From Thermoplasmata archaeon (GTDB lineage: Archaea; Thermoplasmatota; Thermoplasmata; Thermoplasmatales; ARK-15), in the NCBI GenBank assembly GCA_023261755.1, contig JAGDXS010000031.1:1-34750 (forward strand): a DNA stretch of 34,750 nt, read 5' to 3'. A program made the translations under genes and the position numbers. How positions within the stretch are numbered: position 1 is the first letter of the stretch; each line of letters begins with the position of its first letter. Under the pieces are notes generated by a model. That model was given only the letters and a program-made list of their open reading frames with translations. It did not search any database and had not been told where the DNA came from. Of this stretch, positions 17,619 through 25,613 are shown piece after piece.

Positions 17619-18338
17619 ATGGATGGAATTATTGGTAAAAAAATTAGAATTTCCAGAATATTAAAAGAGGATGGAAAAACATTGATTTCTGCCCTTGACC
17701 ATGGCGGAGAGGATGCACTGGTAAAAGGATTGGAGCACATGGATGAATTAATTAAGACAGTGATAGAAAATAATATAGATGCAGTATTGATCAATGAAGG
17801 TATATTAATAAAATACCATGAAACAATCAGAGCTAAGGTTCCTGTTATCCTTAATGTTCCTTTAGAACAGGGTTTTGCAGAATATGCCTTAAAACTTGGA
17901 GCGGATGCGATAAAAACGACATATTTCGGTCCTGTACCTATACCCTTGGAAATTGCCAACAAAATGAGGATTGTAGCAAAAGAATCGAATGTTTTTGGAA
18001 TACCCTATCTGAATGAGTATATTCCTCTTGATGAAAATAACAAAATTTCAACTGATGTTGAACTTGTTGCAAGGGCAGCTAGGGCTGCAGCTGAGTATGG
18101 TGCAGATATAGTTAAGACATCCTATGCAGAGAATTTCAAATATGTAACAGAATCCTGCTCGGTACCAGTAATAATAGCAGGTGGAGACCCAAAGTTCGGT
18201 GACATAAGAAAAATTCTGGAAGATGTAATAAAAAGTGGTGGAGCGGGTGGAGCAATAGGAAGATCAATATTCCAGAGTGATAACCCTGGTAAAACAGTTA
18301 GAGATTTAGTTAAAATAGTTCATGGTAGGGATAAATAA
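17619..18338 (+). CDS. Archaeal class I aldolase, DhnA/LacD/DeoC-like (fructose-bisphosphate aldolase family)
   Basis: The roughly 239-residue TIM-barrel protein begins MDGIIGKKIRISRIL, then shows SALDHGGEDALVKGL (D-H-G substrate loop), VPLEQGFAEYALKLGADAIKTT, DIVKTSYAENF with the probable Schiff-base lysine, VIIAGGDPKF and GGAIGRSIFQSDNP (phosphate-binding loop). These are hallmarks of archaeal DhnA-type class I aldolases, which include fructose-bisphosphate aldolase, 2-amino-3,7-dideoxyheptulosonate synthase and LsrF/YihT-like enzymes. Being first in an operon with a sugar dehydrogenase and an FGGY kinase, it probably cleaves the phosphorylated ketose these would supply. The ATG at 17619 is chosen from the TATA spacing. 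Family is firm, substrate unknown. Confidence 0.85.
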   Translation: MDGIIGKKIRISRILKEDGKTLISALDHGGEDALVKGLEHMDELIKTVIENNIDAVLINEGILIKYHETIRAKVPVILNVPLEQGFAEYALKLGADAIKTTYFGPVPIPLEIANKMRIVAKESNVFGIPYLNEYIPLDENNKISTDVELVARAARAAAEYGADIVKTSYAENFKYVTESCSVPVIIAGGDPKFGDIRKILEDVIKSGGAGGAIGRSIFQSDNPGKTVRDLVKIVHGRDK

Positions 18339-19372
18339 TGCGCGCAGCTTGCTATTACGGTCCAAGGAATATTAAAATTGAGGACATGGAAATACCTGAA
18401 ATAAATGATGATGAAGTTTTAATAGAAACATACACAATTGGCATCTGTCCAACAGATATAAGGTATTATCTTGGATTGAAAGGTGAATCCACATACGACA
18501 ATGAAAAATTTACCACAGGTAAAGATACATATGGTTTAAGCGGTCACGAAGCTGTTGGAAAAATAGTAAAAATAGGAAAAAATGTTAAGAAATTCAAAAT
18601 TGGTGATTTTGTAGTTCATGAAACATTTACCTACTGTGGAGAATGCGAATTTTGCAAGGAGGGAAAAATAAATTTATGCCCGAATAAAAAGGATATAGCA
18701 AGGGGTTATTCAGAATATTTCAAGGTACCTTACAAATTTTTACATTTGCTCCCAGAGGATATAGATATAGATGACGCTGCATTTGCTGAACCTCTTGCTG
18801 TAGTTCTCCATGCCGTAAAAAAAGTGAAAAATAATTCAAAAGATGTTGCTGTCATAGGAGCAGGGCCCATGGGAATATTAATTTCATTTGCCTTAAAATT
18901 GAATGGCATTGATCCTGCAATCCTTGAAATAAATGAAAATAGGAGGAAATTTGCAAATGAACTTGGATTTAAAAATACCATTAATCCTGAGGAAGAAGAT
19001 TTTAAAAACAAAATAGAGTTAATAACAAAATATGGTTTTGATGGTGTTATTTCTAGCATAGGTGGAAAAGGGCCATTGAATCTAGGTCTATCTATAACAA
19101 AACCTGGTGGAATGTTCATAATTTTTGGAGGAACGTACCCGAAGGATTATATTGAGTTAGATCCAAATGCAATACACTATTCAGAAAAGATCATTACTGG
19201 TTCCTCTGACCATGATTATGATGATATGGAAGAGGCTATTGAAATAATAAGGAAAAGGGAAATACCATTGAAAAAAATTGTAACAAAAAAATTTTCATTA
19301 AATGAATTAAACAATGCATTTGAATCTGTGATCTCAGGGAATGAAATGAAAGTTCAGATTAAGGTAAAATGA
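18338..19372 (+). CDS. Zinc-dependent medium-chain dehydrogenase (polyol/threonine dehydrogenase-like)
   Basis: The 344-residue MDR protein has GICPTDIRYY (catalytic-zinc Cys), GHEAVGKIVKIG (catalytic His and Glu), and CGECEFCKEGKINLC with four structural-zinc cysteines. The Rossmann segment VAVIGAGPMGILISFALK is followed by ILEINENRR, whose acidic residue after the fifth strand suggests NAD+ preference. Relatives oxidise sorbitol, L-threonine, L-fucose or glucose. The start overlaps the aldolase stop by one base (TAATG) and its stop overlaps the kinase start (ATGA). This tight coupling argues for a shared pathway, most simply polyol or sugar oxidation before phosphorylation and cleavage. Confidence 0.86.
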   Translation: MRAACYYGPRNIKIEDMEIPEINDDEVLIETYTIGICPTDIRYYLGLKGESTYDNEKFTTGKDTYGLSGHEAVGKIVKIGKNVKKFKIGDFVVHETFTYCGECEFCKEGKINLCPNKKDIARGYSEYFKVPYKFLHLLPEDIDIDDAAFAEPLAVVLHAVKKVKNNSKDVAVIGAGPMGILISFALKLNGIDPAILEINENRRKFANELGFKNTINPEEEDFKNKIELITKYGFDGVISSIGGKGPLNLGLSITKPGGMFIIFGGTYPKDYIELDPNAIHYSEKIITGSSDHDYDDMEEAIEIIRKREIPLKKIVTKKFSLNELNNAFESVISGNEMKVQIKVK

Positions 19373-20805
19373 ACTATATAGGTATAGATATAGGATCTTC
19401 ATCAACAAAAGGCGTTCTAGTTTCTGATGAGTTTAAAATTCTAAAATCTATTAAAAAGGATCATCAAATATTTATTAAAAATAAAAAATCAACAGTAAAA
19501 GGTGACCTATTTTATAAAGAAAGCATAGAAATTATTAGAGAATTGGTTAAATATTCAAAAGAAAAAATAGGTAAAATTACTTTTTCAGGTTTTGAATCAA
19601 TTTCATTCTTAGATAAAAATGGAAATGAAATATTTCCATCTATTACATACCTAGATACTAGAGCAGACTCAATCATTCCAAAAATTCAAAACATCATAGA
19701 AGAGGATGAAATAATAAAAATATCAAGAAACAGGATTAGTTCAATATTTGAAGGATACAAACTACTTTTAGAATTCTTCAAAAACCAGAATAAGTTTAAA
19801 AATGTTTTCACGATACTTGATGTTCCAAGGTATGTTGTGTTTAAATTAACGGGAAATGCAATTTTAGACAAAACAACAGCCATGCTTTTTGCACCTTTTT
19901 TTCATGTTGATAAGGACGATTGGAATTACGATTTTATTAGAACAATCAAGTTAAATGAAGAAATTTTTCCTGAACTTAGAGAACCATTTGAAATTTACGG
20001 TAATGTAAAAAATGAAATAGGTAATAAATTAAATATAAAAGATGCTGAAATACTTGTTGGTACTCAAGACACATATTCACAAATGTTGTCCATGGGTTTA
20101 ACTAACCCAAATGAATCATCAATAATTTATGGAACCACGGCTGTATTTGATTACATTCATAATGGTAATAATTTCAATTATAATTTTGTAAATACTAGAT
20201 ATTTTGGAAAAAATAAATATATATTAGAAGCAGCCATGTTTAATTCAGGATCTTTGCTTAATTGGTTAAGTAGAACTTGCAATAAAAGGATTGAAGATTT
20301 GGATAAAATGATCACAAATAAAAAAAGGCCATCTAATATCATAACAATACCATTTTTTTCTGGTGAAAGGGCACCAATATGGAATAATCAATTAAAAGGG
20401 TCTATTAATTTTCTTCAGATGGATTCAAAAATAGAAGATATTTATTTATCTTTTATAGAATCCATAGGTTATTGGCTTAATTATTCATTGGATATATTAA
20501 AAAAATCTGGGATAGAAGTTTTAGAAATTCATTCTTCAGGTGGGGGATCAAAATCAAACAATTTTTTACAAATTATTTCTGATATTACAGGGAAAAAACA
20601 AATTATTAATGAATTTTCAAGTGCTGAAATGGGTGATGTATTATTTGGATTTTATTCTGACAGAATAATTAAAAATTTCAACGAAATAAAAAATTATAAT
20701 AAAGTGATCAGGGAAATTTATTCAATAAATGAAAACTATATAAAATATGCAAAATCATATAGAAAATTTATTGAAATAATTAAAAAATATATTTATAAAA
20801 TTTAA
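19369..20805 (+). CDS. FGGY-family carbohydrate kinase (second copy, divergent)
   Basis: The 478-residue protein has IGIDIGSSSTKGVLVS at the N-terminus, GFESISFLDKNG and ITYLDTRAD. GTQDTYSQML is the phosphate-2 region. FFSGERAPIWNNQLKGSI is a form of the FGGY signature, and HSSGGGSKSNNFLQIISDITG is the adenosine loop. It differs clearly from the kinase at 9934-11466 and is noticeably richer in A/T and in Lys/Asn/Ile codons. It is the last gene of the aldolase - dehydrogenase - kinase unit (ATGA overlap with the dehydrogenase). A role in phosphorylating a ketose before aldol cleavage is inferred from this context. Confidence 0.83.
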   Translation: MNYIGIDIGSSSTKGVLVSDEFKILKSIKKDHQIFIKNKKSTVKGDLFYKESIEIIRELVKYSKEKIGKITFSGFESISFLDKNGNEIFPSITYLDTRADSIIPKIQNIIEEDEIIKISRNRISSIFEGYKLLLEFFKNQNKFKNVFTILDVPRYVVFKLTGNAILDKTTAMLFAPFFHVDKDDWNYDFIRTIKLNEEIFPELREPFEIYGNVKNEIGNKLNIKDAEILVGTQDTYSQMLSMGLTNPNESSIIYGTTAVFDYIHNGNNFNYNFVNTRYFGKNKYILEAAMFNSGSLLNWLSRTCNKRIEDLDKMITNKKRPSNIITIPFFSGERAPIWNNQLKGSINFLQMDSKIEDIYLSFIESIGYWLNYSLDILKKSGIEVLEIHSSGGGSKSNNFLQIISDITGKKQIINEFSSAEMGDVLFGFYSDRIIKNFNEIKNYNKVIREIYSINENYIKYAKSYRKFIEIIKKYIYKI

Positions 20806-20996
20806 TAAAAAATTTATAATTAATTTTTTCTTTAAAAAAGAATTGAAATTGTCTTTTAAATTATTATAAAATGTACAATGCATTAAATATGGATTAAATT
20901 GAAATAAAAAAATTGTTAATGAAATTAAAAAACCAGGAAAAATTTGAACATATATTGTTAAAATTATATGTTAAAAATACAATAAGTAATTGAAAG

Positions 20997-21008
20997 ATTT
21001 TATATATA
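20997..21008 (+). promoter_or_regulatory. TATA box for the aldehyde:ferredoxin oxidoreductase gene
   Basis: The T/A-alternating stretch TTTTATATATAT is centred about 26 nt before the ATG at 21029. That spacing rules against the in-frame upstream TTG at 20990, which lies upstream of the predicted transcription start. Confidence 0.65.
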
Positions 21009-21028
21009 TTGTTACGTATGTTAGATAT

Positions 21029-22897
21029 ATGTATGGTTATGCTGGTAAAATTTTGAGAATTGATTTAACAAATTCTTTGATTAAAAAAGAAGTACTTAAA
21101 GAAAAGGATGCAAGAGAATATCTCGGTGGCTCTGCCCTAGCTGCTAAAATAATGCTAGAAGAAATGTCAAAAGAGACAGATCCTTTTTCTGCTGAGAATA
21201 AACTTATATTTGCAACTGGCCCATTTGTGGGTACGGTTGCCCCTGGGTCTGGTAGCATCAATGTTTCCTTTAAATCACCATTGACTGGTATTTTTGCTGA
21301 TTCAAGAGCTGGAAGTGATTTTGGCCCAGTGCTTAAAAAAGCAGGTTATGATGTTTTAATAATTGAAGGCAAAGCAGAAAAACCTGTTTATCTATTAATA
21401 GATGAAGATAAAATAGAATTTTTGGATGCCAATGAAATAATGGGTCTTTCAACAAGTGAGAAAAATGCATATTTGAAAAAGAAACATGGCAATGATTATG
21501 AAATAGCATGCATAGGTCCTGCGGGTGAAAATCTTGTTCTTTACTCTGTAATTATGTTTGATGGAGACAGGGCAGCTGGTAGATCTGGCGGCGGAGCAGT
21601 AATGGGTTCAAAGAATTTGTATGCCATAGCTGTAAGGGGCAGAAAAAATATAGAAATTTACAACAAAGATGAATTTACAAAGGTAGCAAGGGACCTTGCC
21701 AAAAAACTTTTGTCCATACCAGGGAATTTGGGAATGAAGGAGGATGGAACTACTGGAGATCTCGCCAAGTGCGATAATGCAGGTGATTGGCCAACAAAGA
21801 ACTGGAGATCAAATTCATGGGGAAAAGGTCAAGAAATATATGGTAAATTCAAGTCAAACAATCTTATTTCAGGCGCACCTTGCTATAAGGGATGCATATT
21901 ACAATGCAAGAGGGTAGTAAAGTCAGATTCAGAAAAATGGAAAACACCAGTTCATGGTGGTGCTGAGTATGAATCTATTTCAGCATTCACAGCTTTTATT
22001 TTGAATGATGATAATGATGCTGCTGTATACGCAACATACTTATGCAATGAATATGGTTTAGACACAATATCTGCCGGTGCAGCAATAGCATTCGCAATGG
22101 ATTGTTATGAGAATGGAATATTGACAGGAAAAGATATTGGAATGGATTTAAAATGGGGGGACATGGATGCAACAATCTCTCTATTAAAGGACATAACATT
22201 TAGGAAAGGCATAGGAAATTTGCTTGCAGATGGTGTTTTAAAGGCTGCAAAAAATCTTGGTCATGGCGCAGAGGAATTGGCAATCCATGTAAAAGGTTTG
22301 GAAGGTGCAGCGCATGATCCAAGATCAGGAAAAGCTTTAGCTCTCACATATGCAGCATCAAACGTAGGGATGAGCCATATACATCCAGTTGAAGGCATGG
22401 CCTACGATGCATACAAGGTTGATTTTGGTCTCATTCCATATGGACTAAAGGATCCAAATCAGGTGGACAGGTATGATGAAAAGGGTAAAGGCATAGCATC
22501 AAAGATCCTCCACGATTATGGAATTATTCCAGATATGATAGGAATGTGTAAATTCTACATTTATGCAGGTCTTACTCCCGATGATCTTGCACTTGAACTC
22601 TCCCTCTTGACAGGATGGAACGTAGATGGAAAAGAACTCCTCAGGATAGGTGAGAGAGGATACAATGTACAGAGATTGTACAATGTAAGGGAAGGAATAT
22701 CTAGAAAAGATGATTATTTACCTAAAAGAGTTTTGAGCAAACCAGAATTTGGGAAGTATTCAAACGTAGATGAATGCACAATCAAAGACTTTGATTTCAT
22801 GCTTGATGAATATTATGAGGCAAGAGGCTGGGATAAAAATGGAATACCAAAAATTGAAAAATTAAAAGAATTGGATTTAGATTGGGTGAAGGTTTAA
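21029..22897 (+). CDS. Tungsten aldehyde:ferredoxin oxidoreductase (AOR) family
   Basis: The 622-residue protein begins MYGYAGKILRIDLTN, the usual AOR N-terminus, followed by GPFVGTVAPGSGSINVSFKS, DGDRAAGRSGGGAVMGSKNL and the pterin-contact stretch DPRSGKALALTYAASNVG. The [4Fe-4S] ligands appear to be C285, C289, C293 (in APCYKGCILQC) and C507 (GMCKFY). The first spacing is CX3C rather than the classical CX2C. The enzyme would oxidise an aldehyde to an acid in the cytoplasm, passing electrons to ferredoxin. The start is set by the TATA box at 20997. It is convergent with an iron-type alcohol dehydrogenase (4-nt overlap), which could interconvert the same aldehydes and alcohols. Confidence 0.92.
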   Translation: MYGYAGKILRIDLTNSLIKKEVLKEKDAREYLGGSALAAKIMLEEMSKETDPFSAENKLIFATGPFVGTVAPGSGSINVSFKSPLTGIFADSRAGSDFGPVLKKAGYDVLIIEGKAEKPVYLLIDEDKIEFLDANEIMGLSTSEKNAYLKKKHGNDYEIACIGPAGENLVLYSVIMFDGDRAAGRSGGGAVMGSKNLYAIAVRGRKNIEIYNKDEFTKVARDLAKKLLSIPGNLGMKEDGTTGDLAKCDNAGDWPTKNWRSNSWGKGQEIYGKFKSNNLISGAPCYKGCILQCKRVVKSDSEKWKTPVHGGAEYESISAFTAFILNDDNDAAVYATYLCNEYGLDTISAGAAIAFAMDCYENGILTGKDIGMDLKWGDMDATISLLKDITFRKGIGNLLADGVLKAAKNLGHGAEELAIHVKGLEGAAHDPRSGKALALTYAASNVGMSHIHPVEGMAYDAYKVDFGLIPYGLKDPNQVDRYDEKGKGIASKILHDYGIIPDMIGMCKFYIYAGLTPDDLALELSLLTGWNVDGKELLRIGERGYNVQRLYNVREGISRKDDYLPKRVLSKPEFGKYSNVDECTIKDFDFMLDEYYEARGWDKNGIPKIEKLKELDLDWVKV

Positions 22898-24141
22898 ACT
22901 TCACCCGATGTGAATTTTCCTTCCCAGATATCCTCGAATAAATGTGTTAAATTTTCCTTTGTTAATCTTCTTGGATTGTATGCTGGAAGATTGTATAAAT
23001 ATTGCCTCTCATTCAATACATAGTCAAGCATGCTGAAGAATGTTTCCTTCGAGGATTTTGTGTTATATTTAACTGCGGGATTGATTTCAATGGCTTTTAG
23101 AAGGTCCACAAGTTTCTGGATAAATACATCTATAGCTTCCTGATCTGAATAATAGTCTGAATCATTATCTATGCTTATGAGTGCTCTTCTAATCCTTTCA
23201 CCAATGAAATTTCTATTGAAGTCTATCACATGTGGAAGCATAAGGCCGCAAGCAAGGCCATGGGGAATATTGAGTTTAGGCCCAAACCCTTCTGCCATGG
23301 CATGACCTATTGTAGCAGGTCCACCTACCCAAGGAAGGCCTAAAACCCAGCCGCCCATTGTAGATGCTAATGATAGAGCAGACCTTGCTTCTATATCATT
23401 TCCATTATTGTAAACCCTTGGTAAATATTCAAATATTAATTTAGATCCCTCAACTATAGTTCCATCAGAAACTGGATTATGCAATGAAGAAACCAAACCC
23501 TCAAGAAGATGAGATAATGCATCTATTCCAGAATTTCTTGTTGCATTTGGAGGAGTTGTATAAGTATTTTCCGGATCGACTAAGGCCAAAGTGGCATATA
23601 ATTTATTGCTTGTAATCCAAGTTTTATATTCTTTTTCTATTATTACCAATGTATTGGATTGCTCACTTCCTGTCCCAGCTGTTGTTGGTATTAGAATCTC
23701 CGGTACAGGTCTATTTTTGACCTTTTCTGAAAGTGCATCTGGAGGCAACGCACAATAATCTATTGGCTTTCCAGGATTGGTTTTCATCATTGCCATAAGC
23801 TTGCCCATATCCATGGCACTTCCACCGCCTAGACCTATAACAGCATCAAAATTATGGCTATGGGAATATTTTTCCACTAGGTTAGCTACTTCCATATCAG
23901 GTTCTTTTGCTGGTATTTTGAATACCTCATATTCAAATTCAGATACACTTTTTGTTACCTTTTCAAGAATGCCAGCTTTTTCAATATTCTCATCTGTTAC
24001 AATTACCAGCTTTTTCACATCCAGGTAAGATTTTATTAAACTACCAAGGTTACTTGTCTGTCCACGACCAAATACTATTCTCCTAGGGTTTTCCCAGTCT
24101 ATGCTAAGATCAGATACATTTTGTGTTAGATCCTTAAACAT
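22894..24141 (-). CDS. Iron-containing (type III) alcohol dehydrogenase
   Basis: A protein of about 415 residues with the group III ADH pattern: NPRRIVFGRGQTSNLGS, VIGLGGGSAMDMGKLMA (NAD loop) and IPTTAGTGSEQSNTLVI. The metal ligands are supplied by GIDALSHLLEG (Asp and His), ATIGHAMAEGFG (His) and NIPHGLACGLMLP (His). All expected ligands are present. It reduces aldehydes or oxidises alcohols with NAD(P). Two starts are possible. ATG at 24141 has a GTGAT Shine-Dalgarno-like element 4 nt upstream, and in-frame GTG at 24150 lies about 30 nt from the TTTAAATAG box. I prefer the ATG. Being convergent with AOR it shares no promoter with it. Confidence 0.88.
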   Translation of the reverse strand: MFKDLTQNVSDLSIDWENPRRIVFGRGQTSNLGSLIKSYLDVKKLVIVTDENIEKAGILEKVTKSVSEFEYEVFKIPAKEPDMEVANLVEKYSHSHNFDAVIGLGGGSAMDMGKLMAMMKTNPGKPIDYCALPPDALSEKVKNRPVPEILIPTTAGTGSEQSNTLVIIEKEYKTWITSNKLYATLALVDPENTYTTPPNATRNSGIDALSHLLEGLVSSLHNPVSDGTIVEGSKLIFEYLPRVYNNGNDIEARSALSLASTMGGWVLGLPWVGGPATIGHAMAEGFGPKLNIPHGLACGLMLPHVIDFNRNFIGERIRRALISIDNDSDYYSDQEAIDVFIQKLVDLLKAIEINPAVKYNTKSSKETFFSMLDYVLNERQYLYNLPAYNPRRLTKENLTHLFEDIWEGKFTSGEV

Positions 24142-24309
24142 TTCAATCACTAATTTTTAGTTATCCTTTTCGTTCTATTTAAAGCTATGGTAAAATTTTA
24201 AATCATTTTTAAATAAAAATAGAATTTTTTTAAAAAATTCATCAAAAATTACCTTAGAAGATTAAATTTTTTATTATTTTGAAAATTGAAAAATAAAAAA
24301 GAGAAAAAT

Positions 24310-25156
24310 TTATTTTTCAGTAGTTTCAACGAATTCTGCATGCTCAAAGTCGCTTACACCAGCTTTCATTATTACATCTCTTTTGTTTTTATAAAGATAT
24401 ATACTGAATATAATTGTTCATATTATCCACAGAACAGTCATTAGTGGTGCTGGTAAATATGGCCAGGGAGTCATATCAAAGGCCAATATTAATAAAGGTA
24501 AGAGTGAAATTGTTGAAATAATTGGTACTATAATATCTAGAAATATAGAATATTTTTCATCCTTTGTTTTTCTTGCAAAATTGATGTAAGCTATATTAGA
24601 CATTGAATGTATTAAAACTAATCCTATACCTGCCATATCCCCAGTAATAATAGCAGCATTAAATGGGCCAAATGGAATAGGCAGGACAACACTTATAAGA
24701 AGTGCAATAATTGTAACTGTTAATATAGCATGATATGGTGTTTTATACTTAGGATGAGTTTTAGCAAGCCATTTTAGGAAATACACCATCCCTTGCCATT
24801 GAATAAAGAATTCTTTATTGGGCTATGGGATTTGCAACTGTATAGGCAATGTAACCATTTAAAATGAAGAATAGGAGAATTAATTCACCGGGCATACCAA
24901 AAAATCTATGCCATACAATAATACCAGGATCAGGTGAAGTTGCATAACTGGTCATATTTGTTGGTCCCCAGGCGATTGTCAATGCATACATTGCTGATAT
25001 TAATGTTGATCCTGCTAGAATACTTGCAATCAATATTGCTCTTGGAACATTAAGTTTTGCATCTTTTTTTTCTTCACCAATACCTATAACTGTGCCTATA
25101 TCGCCGTAAGCTTCAATTCCATAAAGCATTGCAAAAAGAAATGGAAGTGCGTTAAC
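24310..25156 (-). pseudogene. Decayed APC-superfamily amino acid permease
   Basis: Three reading-frame pieces join into the C-terminal half of an APC permease: NALPFLFAMLYGIEAYGDIG, then ILFFILNGYIAYTVANPIAQ, RILYSMARDGVFPKWLAKTH and, at the end, FSIYLYKNKRDVIMKAG. Lesions are an in-frame TAA after NPIAQ (about 24821), an extra A in the AAAA run near 24775-24780 causing a frameshift, and TGA at 24418-24420 before the original TAA at 24310. The N-terminal half, including the first helices and its start, is missing, and homology stops about 55 nt from a tRNA-Ser gene. It is clearly non-functional as a complete transporter. Confidence 0.8.
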
Positions 25157-25211
25157 GCATTTAATATATATATTAAATGAAAAATTGAGTTACACAAAAA
25201 CCATAATGTAG

Positions 25212-25297
25212 CGCCGGGGGGGAGATTTGAACTCCCGCTCCCCTTTCGGAGAACAGGCTCTCCAGGCCTGCGCCTTGGCCAGCTCGGCTACCCCGGC
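25212..25297 (-). tRNA. tRNA-Ser (anticodon GGA)
   Basis: A type II tRNA of 86 nt. The acceptor arms are GCCGGGG and CCCCGGC with discriminator G. The anticodon arm CAGGC-CTGGAGA-GCCTG places GGA at the anticodon. The long variable arm is TCTCC-GAAA-GGGGAG-like, and GTTCAAATC forms the T loop. The long variable arm and discriminator G fit serine. No intron and no encoded CCA. A TATA-like AATTATATG lies about 31 nt upstream. Confidence 0.93.
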
Positions 25298-25354
25298 TTC
25301 AGATCATAAAGGTAAAGGTAACATATAATTTTTCCTTTTGTCCTATTTCTTGGG

Positions 25355-25428
25355 TACATAGTATTCCTTTGTATTCTATATGAACCACATACCTATTATT
25401 TTAAGAATACAAAATGTAATACAATGTA
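25355..25428. repeat. Long imperfect inverted repeat with four GTATT half-sites
   Basis: The left arm is 25355-25377 and the right arm 25404-25428, separated by 26 nt. The inner 10 bp are perfect (TTTGTATTCT at 25368-25377 against AGAATACAAA at 25404-25413). The outer parts match 10 of 11 (TACATAGTATT against AATACAATGTA). GTATT occurs at 25361 and 25371, and its complement AATAC at 25406 and 25418, so each arm has two copies spaced 10-12 bp, about one helical turn. This could be an operator or centromere-like protein-binding array, or a stem-loop. Confidence 0.6.
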
Positions 25429-25525
25429 TGACACAAAATATTTCATACGTTGCTTTAAAATATTTTAAATGAAGAATTTTGAAATAAAATAGATTATAAA
25501 ATAAAGATGCAAAAATAAAAATAAA

Positions 25526-25541
25526 TTGGTATTTTGGTAGA
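25526..25541. promoter_or_regulatory. Tandem 8-bp repeat, candidate RHH operator
   Basis: TTGGTATT is followed directly by TTGGTAGA, with six of eight positions identical. It ends 2 nt before the TATA box. Ribbon-helix-helix repressors such as MetJ and CopG bind tandem sites of about this spacing, so autoregulation by the downstream RHH protein is plausible but not shown. Confidence 0.4.
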
Positions 25542-25543
25542 AA

Positions 25544-25605
25544 TTTTTATATATTGAATAATGCATAACTTCAAATCGAACCACTGGTCCTATCCCAGGG
25601 AGGAT
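25544..25605 (+). promoter_or_regulatory. TATA box, 5' leader and Shine-Dalgarno of the RHH/FtsZ-like operon
   Basis: TTTTTATATATT at 25544-25555 predicts transcription from about 25575, giving a leader of roughly 40 nt. GGGAGGAT at 25598-25605 is a strong Shine-Dalgarno 8-10 nt before the ATG at 25614. TCCT (25587-25590) can pair with AGGA (25601-25604), which might mask it. Most first genes in this window look leaderless, so this arrangement stands out. Confidence 0.55.
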
Positions 25606-25613
25606 AATATAAT

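Larger units (their letters stand above)
25298..25613. other. Regulatory intergenic region between tRNA-Ser and the RHH/FtsZ-like operon
   Basis: This 316-nt stretch has no gene that I can see. It holds the tRNA promoter on its left, the long inverted repeat at 25355-25428, a tandem 8-bp repeat at 25526-25541, a TATA box at 25544-25555 and a strong Shine-Dalgarno at 25598-25605. The density of repeated signals is far higher than in the other intergenic regions of this window. Confidence 0.6.

Noticed and set aside
17522-17962. 146-codon minus-strand frame opposite the aldolase start
   Set aside because: Overlaps the aldolase gene and its promoter, and resembles no family.
20806-21028. Possible small RNA or gene between the FGGY kinase and AOR
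   Set aside because: The stretch is uniformly A/T with no stable hairpin and no coding frame of note. Only the AOR promoter is supported.
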